From Prorocentrum cordatum (Eukaryota > Sar > Dinophyceae > Prorocentrales > Prorocentraceae), in NCBI GenBank assembly GCA_963575745.1, contig CAUYUJ010003014.1, forward strand, positions 142,753 through 206,752: 64,000 bases of DNA. Direction: 5' to 3'. The position numbers were made by a program, and so were the translations under genes. Of this stretch, positions 1 to 10,150 are shown piece after piece (position 1 is the first letter of the stretch; the number at the start of each line of letters is the position of its first letter). The notes under the pieces are model-generated. The model searched no databases. It was not told the origin of the DNA and saw nothing but the letters and a program-made list of their open reading frames with translations.

Positions 1-1
1 G

Positions 2-382
2 CCGACCGACGACCCGAAGGGCCCCGTGATGTTTAAGCACGCGGCTTTTGGCAGCCCCACTGGCGCTCCTTGGAGCGAAGGCTTGGCCGACGATCCACCT
101 TTCAAGGCTATGTCAGACGCGTGGAAGAAGATTGGTGGCAATATCAACTCTGTGGCCTTGGGCGCAACGCGTCAGGGGCTCGAGAAAACGCTCTCGCGCG
201 CCAGAGCCTTGGCATCCAAGGTCGGCCTCGACCTTGAGCCTTGCAAGATTACGGCGGCAAAGGACTTGCTGCGAGCTGGTCAGGCAACTACGATTAGCGG
301 GTGCGTCATCGCCTTGTGCCAGTCGACCCCAGCCTCGCAGAAGGCGAAGCTGAAGGCGGCCATTGGCGCGCAGGAAGCGTAG
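2..382 (+). CDS. unrecognised reading frame, 5' end outside window
   Basis: The frame is open from base 2 to a TAG at 380-382 (126 codons). It has a balanced composition and reads like real protein: a stretch WSEGLADDPPFKAM, then a Lys/Ala-rich helical C-terminal half ending KAAIGAQEA. A GTG-ATG at 26-31 could be an internal start, but the frame is open upstream of it, so this is more likely the last exon or the C-terminal part of a longer gene. I do not recognise a family. The minisatellite begins about 260 bp downstream. A gag-like retroelement fragment is an alternative. The case for coding rests on composition only. Confidence 0.4.
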   Translation, partial: PTDDPKGPVMFKHAAFGSPTGAPWSEGLADDPPFKAMSDAWKKIGGNINSVALGATRQGLEKTLSRARALASKVGLDLEPCKITAAKDLLRAGQATTISGCVIALCQSTPASQKAKLKAAIGAQEA

Positions 383-644
383 GTGAATGCCAGGGGCGTC
401 CCTGATATCAGGCACCCATCCATCATGACTGCGGCTTACAGGGCTAAGGCTCTCAAGCCAATTCCCTAGTTAGGGACAGGTGGCGCCTTCGGAGGTCCTG
501 GAAGTATGTCTTCATGCATTGGGTTTCCTCTGTTTGTTTCCCAACCCTCCTTGGTTGGGTATTCGTTTTGAATAGAGCAGTGTGGTCGCGTCCCTCCTCC
601 CTCCCTTCCTCCTTTCTCCCTCTTGCCTCTTCCTGTCTTGCCTG

Positions 645-2361
645 CGGGGGGCTGCGATCTGTGAAACTGTCGCCACTTTCGAGGCCTGCTGGGGGGCCCA
701 GCACAGTGAGGGCCACGGGCGGACCCAAATTAGACCTCGCCGTCCCTGGGGGGCGGCGATCTGCGAAACTGTCGCCATTTTCGAGGCCTGCTGGGGGGCC
801 CAGCACAGTGAGGGCCACGGGCGGGCCCAAATTAGACCTCGCCATCCCTGGGGGGCTGCGATCTGCGAAACCGTCGCCATTTTCGAGGCCTGCTGGGGGG
901 CCCAGCACAGTGACGGCCACGGGCGGGGACCTCGCCGTCCCTGGGGGGCTGCGATCTGCGAAGCTGTCGCCATTTTCGAGGCCTGCTGGGGGGCCCAGCA
1001 CAGTGAGGGCCACGGGCGGAAAATTAGACCTCGCCATCCCTGGGGGGCTGCGATCTGCGAAACTGTCGCCATTTTCGAGGCCTGCTGGGGGGCCCAGCAC
1101 AGTGAGGGCCACGGGCGGATTCAAATTAGACCTCGCCATCCCTGGGGGGCTGCGATCTGCGAAACTGTCGCCATTTTCGAGGCCTGCTGGGGGGCCCAGC
1201 ACAGTGAGGGCCACGCGCGGATTCAAATTAGACCTCGCCATCCCTGGGGGGCTGCGATCTGCGAAACTGTCGCCATTTTCGAGGCCTGCTGGGGGCCCAG
1301 CACAGTGAGGGCCACGGGCGGACCCAAATTAGACCTCGCCATCCCTGGGGGGCTGCGATCTGTGAAACTGTCGCCACTTTCGAGGCCTGCTGGGGGGCCC
1401 AGCACAGTGACGCCACGGCGGACCCAAATTAGACCTCGCCATCCCTGGGGGGCTGCGATCTGTGAAACTGTCGCCACTTTCGAGGCCTGCTGGGGGGCCC
1501 AGCACAGTGACGCCACGCGCGGACCCAAATTAGACCTCGCCATCCCTGGGGGGCTGCGATCTGTGAAACTGTCGCCACTTTCGAGGCCTGCTGGGGGGCC
1601 CAGCACAGTGACGCCACGGGCGGACCAAATTAGACCTCGCCATCCCTGGGGGGCTGCGATCTGTGAAACTGTCGCCACTTTCGAGGCCTGCTGGGGGCCC
1701 GCACAGTGACGCCACGGGTCCCAAATTAGACCTCGCCATCCCTGGGGGGCTGCGATCTGTGAAACTGTCGCCACTTTCGAGGCCTGCTGGGGGGCCCAGC
1801 ACAGTGACGCCACGGCGGACCCAAATTAGACCTCGCCATCCCTGGGGGGCTGCGATCTGTGAAACTGTCGCCACTTTCGAGGCCTGCTGGGGGGCCCAGC
1901 ACAGTGACCCACCGCAGACCAAATTAGACCTCGCCATCCCTGGGGGGCTGCGATCTGTGAAACTGTCGCCACTTTCGAGGCCTGCTGGGGGGCCCAGCAC
2001 AGTGACGCCACGGGCGATTCAAATTAGACCTCGCCATCCCTGGGGGGCTGCGATCTGTGAAACTGTCGCCACTTTCGAGGCCTGCTGGGGGGCCCAGCAC
2101 AGTGACGCCACGGGCGGATTCAAATTAGACCTCGCCATCCCTGGGGGGCTGCGATCTGTGAAACTGTCGCCACTTTCGAGGCCTGCTGGGGGGCCCAGCA
2201 CAGTGACGCCACGGGCGGACCCAAATTAGACCTCGCCATCCCTGGGGGGCTGCGATCTGTGAAACTGTCGCCACTTTCGAGGCCTGCTGGGGGGCCCAGC
2301 ACAGTGACGCCACGGGCGGACCCAAATTAGACCTCGCCATCCCTGGGGGGCTGCGATCTGA
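645..2361. repeat. minisatellite array A, ~101 bp unit, about 17 copies
   Basis: About 17 head-to-tail copies of a ~100-103 bp unit. Each unit carries CTGCGATCTG, then TGTCGCCA(C/T)TTTCG, GGCCTGCTGGGGGGCCCAGC, CACAGTGA and AAATTAGACCTCGCC. The first 7 or so copies (to about 1315) mostly have GCGAAACTGTCGCCATTTTCG and GTGAGGGCCACG; the remaining copies have GTGAAACTGTCGCCACTTTCG and GTGACGCCACG. Small indels change the reading frame between units, so the long open frames here on both strands are chance products. The unit holds a near-perfect palindrome, GCTGGGGGGCCCAGC. The array resembles array B at 54.5-55.7 kb. Confidence 0.95.
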
Positions 2362-2370
2362 GATCCCCGC

Positions 2371-4772
2371 TTTCGCAGTGGTTAGGGTTGCTCAGGGATT
2401 GCAACTGTCCTTGTCCTGAAGCCAGTTTCCTGCGAGTCTCCCGAATTCCGTCTGCAGACATATGTCACCCTCGCTCCGTCATCGCCCCCCTTATAAAGTG
2501 TGCTAAACTATGTGCGCCCCGCGTTTGCGCAGGGGTTGGGTACGTCGCCAGGGTAATTTGTTTTTGTCGACCGTATTGTGGGGGCACCCGCTGTTTTAGG
2601 TCGTTTCAGCGAATGCGCCGAAGCAGGGGTCCGAAACCAACCTGTGACCATGGAAAGTATCTCAGAGATTTCGGATGTTTGGGGTTCTACAGTGGTTTGG
2701 TGTTCGTTCCGAGTTTCGCGCCGTAGGCCGCTGCTCTTGCATCTGGGTCTGGCCGCTCATGTTTGTGCATTAGATGTGTCTGACATTTGGGCATCGTTGT
2801 AGTTAGTCATCCACGCCGTTCACGGAAGAATTTGTTCGCCTTGGGCCTCGCACGCAATCCAGAGGAGGGCGTGTGATTATCAATCATCGCGTCGATCATG
2901 CAACGATCGATGTCCGTTGATGTTGCCAGTTTTCTCATCCGTGCCAGTCGTCATCTCTGTTTGATCTCTCGTCACGCCTGCCCCTGACCCCTGGAGATGA
3001 TTGTAGCTTGCCCGCCAGATGTCAGTTTCATGCCCCGTCTCGCGCTCTCGGTTGCCATCCCTCTCATATTTGCCCCTCGCCAGTCCCTTGCTGCTTCTTC
3101 TTCTCCCCGTGGCCCTTCCCACTCGCCCCCCTCCCGTCCACTGCCCCGCCCAACCTTCTCTTTTCAACCTCTTGCCCCTCGTGCATGGCGGGCGTTTGGA
3201 ATCGGTCGCGGCGGGCGGTTGTCTTCTGCCATGCGGTCGCCGAGAGCGTTTGGGCGCGAAGTGGATAAGCCGTGCTCGACTGGTAGCGGGGGCGCAGCGC
3301 CGCTGGGCGCGTCTGCGCCGTCCTTTCTTAGGAGGGGCGCTGTGGCAACTTGTGGTCGCAATCTATCTCTTGCAGGGCCGTCGCTTCAAAATGATATCGC
3401 TCGTCTGGTTCTCGCATGGTCAATTCGTGCCCCAGCCTATGATATTGGATTTTTGATTACTCGAAAGATAGATTCTGCGCGACAGGATAATTCGAAACCG
3501 ACCCCAAACATACATCAAACATGACGTTGCGTAATCTCGAACTCACGACTTAAAGCCCAAATCGAACCCATCAACGTATGCAACCGAAGCCCGCGTACCC
3601 GACCTGTGTCTTCGGCAGCTGCGGCCGGCGAGAGCGGCTGGCGGAGCGGCCGCCTCGTCGGCGGGGTGCAGGGGGGAGGTGGATCGAATTCCGAGCCTGA
3701 AGCTAGCAGGGCACGGAGCGGTCGTTGAGGACTCCCCACTCGGGCCTCCTGGGCTCGTGCCAGAGTTGCCCCGGTTTGCACGCAGCTCGAGATTTTCTCG
3801 GATTGCATTCTGTCCCATGATGTGGAGATGCTCGTCCAGCTTTCTCCTGGAGCAGCAGTAATCCCACATCAAGCGGTTCCAGGATATTCACCGATCACAT
3901 GGGCGCCAGACTGGGCCCTACCCGGACCAGGTCTGCACCGGATAATTCGGGTGCCCAACGGGGGGCGGTCTTTATGAAGGTCGGGTCGAGACCCGTGCGT
4001 CGAGCATCGAAGCCACTCAGCGTTTTCGGACCATGTTGTGCCTCCTGGCGTGCTCTCGTCGCCACAGGTGGGGTCGCTTCGACATGTTGGCCATAACTCA
4101 TCCCAGGGCTTGTCCAGGAGGCAGTCTTTTTTCCAAAAACAGCATGGAGGGAGGATCGGGGATTGGCCCAGATCGCTTTGCGCCGTGAGCAGAATCACGT
4201 CGTCGGCAGGTTGTCTGAGGTCTTCGCCTTTGGGGGGCTCTTGCCAGGAATGCAACACACATGTGGGACAGTAGCGGCTTGGGGGGTTGGGACCCATGGG
4301 CTCTGCAGAAGCGGCAGATTGCGCGATGGAAGAGGTCGGGGGTTGGGCTTGTGAGTCTAGAGCTCCACGGGGCCTCTGACTCCAGCAAAAATCTAGGTAT
4401 GGGGCCCAGGACGGATGGAGGAGGAGGGTGCCTCTCCCGCTCGCAGGTGCCAGTCCCTTCAGGGAGCCCTTGGGGCAGTGGTGAGGAGGAGGAGCAGGAG
4501 GGGGACGACGAGGAGGACGTGGACGACGAGCCGAACGACTTCGAGCGACGCCGAGCGACGAGGATGACGACAACAACCACGAGGGAGGGCGGCTTGAGCA
4601 GCTGAGCACCGCCCAGATTGCACTGGCGCCCAGCCAGCCTCGGGATGCTTCGGGGCTGGCCCGGTCCGGACGTGGCTTCTGCGGACTTGGACTGGCCTCG
4701 GGCTCGGCGCTGGCACGGCCGGGCCGCTGGGGGGGGGGAAGGCCCAGGCCGAGGCCCAGACGGCTCGACAGA
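2371..4772. other. no gene recognised
   Basis: This stretch has mixed composition and only short overlapping frames on both strands. Around 3070-3180 the + strand is pyrimidine-rich, and 4480-4580 is a degenerate GAG/GAC purine tract. I find no domain-like protein, RNA gene or repeat family member. It is probably intergenic or intronic. Confidence 0.5.
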
Positions 4773-4773
4773 G

Positions 4774-4802
4774 TCCAGACGGCAGACTGTGCGCCATGCT
4801 TG
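4774..4802 (+). repeat. 29 bp direct repeat, left copy
   Basis: TCCAGACGGCAGACTGTGCG followed by CCATGCTTG. It recurs with one mismatch at 5292-5320 in the same orientation, on the other side of the first fold-back element. Confidence 0.8.
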
Positions 4803-4948
4803 TGGTAATCCAGGTTTCCTAGATGGGATTAATGTATTATTAGGAAAATCCTGGAGGCCTCGCGCGGCGCGTAATAGTAGTATGAGCTAGTCCATTTGTC
4901 AGTTCCGTAAGCTATGGGTCGACGTTCGCGCGGCGATGCTCTGGAGTC

Positions 4949-5032
4949 AGTCCGACGTAAATCCGACGTACACCTGACGTAGTCCGACGTGAACCCGACG
5001 TGGATCCGACGTGGATCCGACGTACATCGGGT
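4949..5032. repeat. short GACGT-phased array
   Basis: Seven or so spaced copies of (C/T)CCGACGT or CTGACGT occur about every 10-12 bp, with the ACGT palindrome in each. The array lies immediately left of the first GATGCATC fold-back element. Confidence 0.7.
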
Positions 5033-5051
5033 CTCCAGTTGCCGCGCGACG

Positions 5052-5267
5052 CCTCCAGGAGTAGATGAAATCGGAGGATCGCGCCGTATCGTCGATGCAT
5101 CGGCGATGCGAATCGATGTGGAGCCCTATTATTTCCACGCTGGCGTCCTCTGTGCGTCGCCGACGTCGCCGATGCATCGCCGATGCATCGGCGATGTATC
5201 GCCGATGTCTCGGCGATGCGGCGCGATCCTCCGACCCCGTCTACTCCGACCCCCTCTACGAGGCCTC
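5052..5267. mobile_element. fold-back / MITE-like element A (GATGCATC family)
   Basis: The left arm has TCGGAGGATCGCGCCGTATC and the right arm has its inverse, GCGGCGCGATCCTCCGACCC, continuing outward as GTCTACTCCGACCCC. Between the arms lie alternating direct and inverted copies of CGATGCATCG and an internal core, TCGATGTGGAGCC...TTTCCACGC. The arms and the core match elements B (5351-5663) and C (34048-34273). No clear target-site duplication was found. It has no coding capacity, so any mobility would need a transposase in trans (inference). Confidence 0.65.
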
Positions 5268-5291
5268 TACATTAAGGCCGAGGCCTCAGAA

Positions 5292-5320
5292 TCCAGACGG
5301 CAGACTGTGCGCAATGCTTG
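5292..5320 (+). repeat. 29 bp direct repeat, right copy
   Basis: Second copy of the 4774-4802 sequence, with one C-to-A change. It sits between fold-back elements A and B. Confidence 0.8.
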
Positions 5321-5350
5321 AGATAAGTACAGAGGAAATGATCATTCTAA

Positions 5351-5663
5351 GCCTCCCAAATGGGGTCCGAGCAGATGGGGTCGGAGGATCGCGCGGCGTC
5401 GCCGATGCATCGCCGATGCATCGCCGATAAGGCTCGATGTAGAGTCCGATTTTCTCTACGCCGATGGCGCCGATGCGTCTCCAGGGTCGCCGATGCATCG
5501 CCGATGATGCGGTTCGATGTAGAGTCCGATTTTCTCCACGCCGATGGCGCCGATGCGACGCCAGCGTCGCCGATGCATCGCCGATGGATCGGCGATGGAC
5601 CGCCGATGCATAAGCAATACGGCGCGATCCTCCGACCCCATTTGTCGGACCCATCTAGGAGGC
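5351..5663. mobile_element. fold-back / MITE-like element B (GATGCATC family)
   Basis: The inverted arms start GCCTCCCAAATGGGGTCCGA on the left and, read inversely, GCCTCCTAGATGGGTCCGAC on the right; both continue to ATGGGGTCGGAGGATCGCG. The inside has two direct copies of the core TCGATGTAGAGTCCGATTTT, each with a small GTAGAG/CTCTAC or GTAGAG/CTCCAC stem, separated by GATGCATCGCCGATG runs. The duplicated core makes it longer (313 bp) than A and C. Confidence 0.7.
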
Positions 5664-5669
5664 CTCCTA

Positions 5670-6243
5670 GTCGTCGAAGAGCAAGAAGCTATGGTAATGA
5701 TGCGTTTCAGGATTCCCCTGTTTTCCTGCTGTGCCGCACGGCCAGAGACGAGCGGCCGAGGACGAACGGTGTGGCCGAGGGCCGCCAGAATGCCTGGAAC
5801 TCTTGGGACGCCTCCTGAGCCCATCGCCCGAGTGTTTGCTTTGGGTGGAGCGCACAGGGTGAAATCTGGAATGCCGTTTCGATTGATTTTCGAGGCTTGA
5901 ATCTGCAAAAGGTGAATCACAAGACGGATTGATTTTCGAGGTGCAGAAACCCATGTGAGCCCTCCACCCTAAGAAAATGCTCAGATCGCACCATGGCATT
6001 CTTCTCGCCCTGCCTCGTCCTCTGCGGACGCGACGCAGCGCTGAGCCGAGCGTGACCCGCCCTCGGGGCCACTGCGGCCCGCTGGGACCTGGCCGCCCGC
6101 GCGCCACCGCGAGGCCCATGCGGACAGCCTGCTGCTTCTCGGGCACGTCCGCCTCGCGGTGCCCGACGCGGAGGCCGCCCGGAGGTTCTACGCGGAAGGC
6201 CAGCGGCCTTCCGCCGCCGACGGCGCGGCCGTCGTCACCCCGG
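5670..6243. other. no gene recognised
   Basis: Only chance frames are seen. A direct repeat of GATTGATTTTCGAGG occurs at about 5882 and 5927. The part at 6000-6240 is GC-rich and open in several frames, without recognisable protein. Confidence 0.45.
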
Positions 6244-6602
6244 CACAGTCAACCCGCACTGAAAGGATGAGCGATTTTCCGAGGCTGCTCCGAGTGTCTC
6301 GAGGAGCGTCGGGGGGGCGTCACCCTCGCCGACAGCCCCACATCGACCCCCGTCGCGGGCAGCCACCGCGTGCCGAAGGCGCTCCGACCCCCGTCGCGGC
6401 GCGACGACGAGGCGAGGTTGACCCCCGTCGGGGAGGTACCCCCCCACACTCATTAAGAAACCCTGAGTACCCTTGCATCTCTCCCTTTCGGCCATCCTTG
6501 GCCGCTTTCGCTGGCCGCGCCCCGCTCACAAAGTTTCGACATGGACCTCCATCAAAGCTCTTGCATCCTTCTCGTGCTTCATTTTTGTACGGGCTGACTG
6601 TA
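6244..6602. mobile_element. TACAGTCA-type inverted-repeat element, long copy
   Basis: The left end is CACAGTCAACCCGCACTGAA then AGGATGA; the right end is GTACGGGCTGACTGTA, its imperfect inverse. The inner right part (CTTGCATC, CCATCCTTGGCC, GACATGGACC) matches the copies at 9735-9910 and 60506-60666. About 180 bp of extra DNA lies between the left arm and that conserved part, so this copy carries an insertion or is an uncondensed form. Confidence 0.55.
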
Positions 6603-6725
6603 CGGTCGAAGCGGGTGCGGAAAGAGCTCGGGAGCCCTCAAACGGTTTGGTGACTCCACCGCGTGGTGAGTCAGCGGGGGCTCGCGGCCACCACACGGTT
6701 TTTGGGACTCGGGTCTTTCTGCGAG

Positions 6726-6836
6726 GACGTCTCGGGCGAGTGGGGCCTCCAGGCTCCCGAAGCATTGCGGTGACGGACCGCGCGGTGAGGTCTCTTAGGA
6801 TTTCGAGGTCACCGCGCGGACCGTCACCACACGGTG
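6726..6836. repeat. CGGTGA/TCACCG inverted-repeat element, copy 1
   Basis: GACGTCTCGGGCGAGTGGGG leads into CGGTGACGGACCGCGCGGTG, then a ~20 bp spacer, then the inverse TCACCGCGCGGACCGTCACC. The same layout is present at 32681-32782. The arms can form a long hairpin. No coding capacity. Confidence 0.6.
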
Positions 6837-6984
6837 TTGGGACACCCAAGGAATAACCGCATGCCGATGATAATAAAGGGACCCCCCCCCTTCAGTGTTT
6901 AGAGTTGATTATCGTCGCCCTATACAAAATTCAAATTGGGCGGCGAGCGCTGAGGCCGAACTTCATTATCACCTCGAAACGCTA

Positions 6985-7032
6985 TGTTGAGATAGCAACA
7001 TCAAGCGATGTTGATATAGCAACATCAAGCGA
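6985..7032 (+). repeat. 24 bp perfectly adjacent tandem duplication with a dyad
   Basis: Two head-to-tail copies of TGTTGA(G/T)ATAGCAACATC then AAGCGA, differing at one base. Each copy holds the dyad TGTTG...CAACA. It lies in a comparatively AT-rich island (6.9-7.6 kb). Confidence 0.85.
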
Positions 7033-7109
7033 AGCGATCACACTTTTTCAGGATGTGTCAAGCGAAACCAATAATTTTGGGAGGCAGACTCAAACGAAAC
7101 GAGCAATGT

Positions 7110-7260
7110 TCTTATTATTCTTCTACTTTCCTCTTCTTCTTTTATATTTCTATCTGTCCTCACGCTCGCCTGAACTTTTTTATCCCTGGGGTTGATTATC
7201 CATGGAAAATGAAGCACATGAGCTACCCTACACGAGCACTTAAAACATCAATTTTCATAA
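7110..7260 (+). repeat. ~150 bp direct repeat, left copy
   Basis: Contains a CTTCTTTTATATTTC pyrimidine stretch, CACGCTCGCCTGAACTTTTT, GGTTGATTATCCATGGAAA and CACATGAGCTACCCTACACG. The right copy (7349-7496) differs by a few substitutions. The spacing of about 239 bp and the high identity point to one segmental duplication. Confidence 0.85.
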
Positions 7261-7348
7261 AGCGTTTGTAAATTAAAATTGATAGATTTGGAACTTTGGA
7301 TTTTTCCTTTCTTCGTCCTCTTCTTATTCTCCTCTTCTTCTTCTTTCT

Positions 7349-7496
7349 TATTGTTCTTCTACTGTATTCTTCTTCTTTTATATTTCTCTCTGTCCCCACG
7401 CTCGCCTGAACTTTTTTATCTCTGGGGTTGATTATCCATGGAAATTGAGGCACATGAGCTACCCTACACGAGCACTTACAAAAAACAGTTTTCATG
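7349..7496 (+). repeat. ~150 bp direct repeat, right copy
   Basis: Second copy of 7110-7260, with the same order of landmarks (GGTTGATTATCCATGG, AGCTACCCTACACGAGCACT). Confidence 0.85.
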
Positions 7497-7499
7497 AGA

Positions 7500-9734
7500 G
7501 ATAAGCCATTGTTGAGGATATTTCTATGAAAACTAAACGCCAAGGATGTCTCAAAACGTGCTCGGCTTGGTCTCCTCTTGATCATCTCTTACTTCGAGAT
7601 TATGCTGAGGTCTGCTGGGCTACTTTTACTATCTCTCCCTGAACCCCGAACTTTATTATCCCCTAGTGTTTATTCTCACGGGCATGAGGTTAGGGACGAA
7701 GACCGACAGTTTTTTTACACCGGACGTTTTCCCCGCTTTCGGGCCCCAGGACCATCACAGATCGACCCGGCTCCAGAAATGCAGCAGAAAGATTGGGTCT
7801 AGGGTTCCAGTCGTTATTGGCATTTTTGGCCTTGGGCGGTAACAGGCCCCGAGGCCCGCACCTTTTATCATCTCAGGGGGGCGCTTGCCAGGTACTTCCG
7901 GCAGGCGGGGCACAGAGCGATAGGCTTTGACATCGCATTGCAAAATCACGAGGGTCTAGAGCTCCAGTCGTTCTTTATACGCGGTGCTGCAATTCTGTCG
8001 CAATGTCGGAGCTCACTCTGTTTCGCCGCGGGCGTTGTCATTTGAGACGCTGGCTCGCCTGCCCAGCAGCGGCCGCTGTCGGGTCTCGGCCATGTGCTGT
8101 TGGGCGGCATATCTTTTTTGTCCGTGCCCACTACGGGCGGGCCAATCGTCGTCGTCACCAGCCCCAGACCTCCGACGACGTGTTTCCATTCCGCTCCCAG
8201 AAGCTTTTCCTATGGGTATCGGCCTCCTGTGACCGACTGCGGGTCCCTCGGGGCCTTCAAAAGTGCACACGGGGCCAAAGGTTGGCCCCACGGGGAAGCG
8301 GTCGAGACATCTGAGCCCTTCGGAGTGAAGAACAGTTCGTCATCGCCGTCGTGGTTTCGGGGGGGTCCTGCTGCCGCGGCTGGGCGCAGCTCGGAAAGCT
8401 GGAGGCCAGAGCCGTTTTGCGTTCTTCAGTCCTCCTTGGGCCTCTGGGGGGCCTTTGGATGGCGTCCAGGAGGCGGGACGGTGGCGTCCAGGAGGAACCA
8501 ATTTCCCGAAAAGCGCAGTCGTCTGCCTGTCGTTTCAAGTTCTTTTCGCACCCTGAGGCAGCCGTTCTCTGGCCCCGGGTGTCTCAGGGACGAAACAGAT
8601 TGCCTTAGGGATAGGATTTGGGGGGCCCACACAGTGAACAAAGTACGGCGTCGAGGTCTAAGACGGCGACGATACCGATGCCCTCTCGAGTGCCGCGCAA
8701 GCGCCGTGGGCGAGGGAGCGCATCCAACGCCATCAAGGCTGGGCCCAGATCTTGGTAAACGTGACCTCCTGGCCTGGCCTTGGAGCCGATCTCCATCAAG
8801 AGCCACGATCTGATACAGTCAAGACGCTTAAGTAAGGAAGTAAGGACCGCTTTGGGCTCAGGAGGGGCTCAGGTAGTCGGGCCGTTCCTTAATTTTCTGT
8901 AGTGTCAGCTGTCTGTGGCCTAGGCCCGCCGTGGCCAGAAAAGCCGATTTGTTCCATATTATGCCTTCCTTCTCGTATCACGATGACTGCACCTAGTTTA
9001 AGGCCCGAAGAGGCGCTCTCCCTCATCAGCTGCCTGCATGTCAGACGCCTTACGTAGAACATCTGGGGAGCCCTTTCTGCCCCGACAGCTATTGGTGGAT
9101 CACTCGGCGCCCAGATGATGGCTTCGGATAACCTCCGGTAGCCAGAAAGCTTCCGATAGCTTCTATCAGCCTCGCGGGGCAGAGAAGGTCGCGCGTGCAT
9201 TTGACAGGACACGGCCGAGCGCGAGAGAGTCTCGACGTGGAGGCCAGAGGGTTCCGTGAGCCTTTCTCTCTTGTTTGATCGCGCGCCTTCTTGCGCTCGC
9301 AGGCGCCAGATCTTTACCATGGTTGTGCAAGGCTCGCGGCATCCCCTGACTCCCCAGACGACAAGCACAACACAGCATGCTGCATAAACATACGGTACGT
9401 TCGTGTGGTGTCGACCGGCGGCGACCCCGCCGCTGGCGTTCGATGTTGAACGCCGCCGGCGACCCAGAATCGGTCGATGTTGAACGATCTGACGTTTCGG
9501 AAACGGCCGATCGTTCAAGGCTGAACGATCCCCGCCGTGTCAGGAACCAACGCTGGGTTCGACACGGCGCGAACCTACGGTAAGCTTTCGGAAGTCCGCA
9601 CGGACTCCGGAGTTCCGCGCCAGACCCCCCCTGGCGGCGCCAGCGGGGCGCAGCCTGCAACAGCTCGCCCTCTCCCGCTCCCAGCCTCGCTCTCAACGTG
9701 CCTTGCCCCAGCCGCGGGGAGGGGTCCTATAGGG
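7500..9734. other. no gene recognised
   Basis: Mixed non-coding-looking DNA. Several 100-240-residue open frames on both strands overlap each other (for example 8094-8813 + and 8426-8806 -), and none resembles a protein. A perfect hairpin lies at 9509-9530. The part at 8040-8150 is weakly similar to 13745-13880, which may be an old repeat. Confidence 0.45.
9509..9530. repeat. 9 bp perfect hairpin
   Basis: GATCGTTCA, loop AGGC, TGAACGATC. Nearby (9430-9490) GATGTTGAACG occurs twice, so the hairpin arms are part of a short repeated motif. There is no U-tract, so it is not a typical terminator. Confidence 0.6.
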
Positions 9735-9910
9735 TACATTCAACCAGCATGGTAAGGATGGGCATCTTCCCAAGGGCACCCTTGCATAATTGCCTCCTCG
9801 GTCCATCCTCGGCCACTTTCGTTGGCCGCGCCTCGCTCGAAAAGCTCCGAAATGGTCTTCCAAGGCCCTTGCGTCCTTGTCGCTCATCCGCACTACACGG
9901 GTTGACTGTA
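9735..9910. mobile_element. TACAGTCA-type inverted-repeat element, 176 bp copy
   Basis: Starts TACATTCAACCAGCATGG then TAAGGATG; ends CACTACACGGGTTGACTGTA, the imperfect inverse. The interior has CACCCTTGCAT, CCATCCTCGGCCAC, TTGGCCGCGCC and CTTGCGTCCTTGTCG, collinear with the 60506-60666 copy. Confidence 0.65.
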
Positions 9911-9970
9911 CCACGGCTGGGTGGGACGGGCCAGGGGCCGTCGGGGGCCACCAAGGACCACGGGCCGAGC

Positions 9971-10150
9971 GACAAGGGGGGATAGGGAAAGGGGGAGTTA
10001 CGAACTCTGCCACATGCAGCTGGTTTCGGCTCCGCCGCCAGGCCCTTTCCTCGATGCATGGACGCCTCCCGGCGCCGGGAGGCGCTGGGAAACTCAGCCA
10101 CGCGAGCCGATCCTTTGCCCTGGCCAATGCTATCCCCCCCCCCCCCCCTG
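9971..10150. repeat. GTTACGAA...CTGCTGC dispersed repeat, copy 1
   Basis: GGGGGGATAGGGAAAGGGGG is followed by GTTACGAACTCTG, ATGCAGCTGGTTTCGGCTCC and CCTTTCCTCGATGCATGG, then an inverted GCCTCCCGGCGCCGGGAGGC palindrome and a C-rich end with a 16-C run. Homologous copies lie at 14138-14312, 14685-14785 and 31950-32115. The G-rich left end and C-rich right end form loose inverted termini. Confidence 0.6.

Noticed and set aside
514-2340. Long open frames on both strands over array A
   Set aside because: They repeat with the minisatellite, change frame with unit indels and encode only the repeated unit.
645-2361. CRISPR array
   Set aside because: Unit and spacer are both repeated, there are no unique spacers, and the context is eukaryotic.
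8094-8813. 239-codon + frame
   Set aside because: No motif, and the antisense frames over the same bases are also open.
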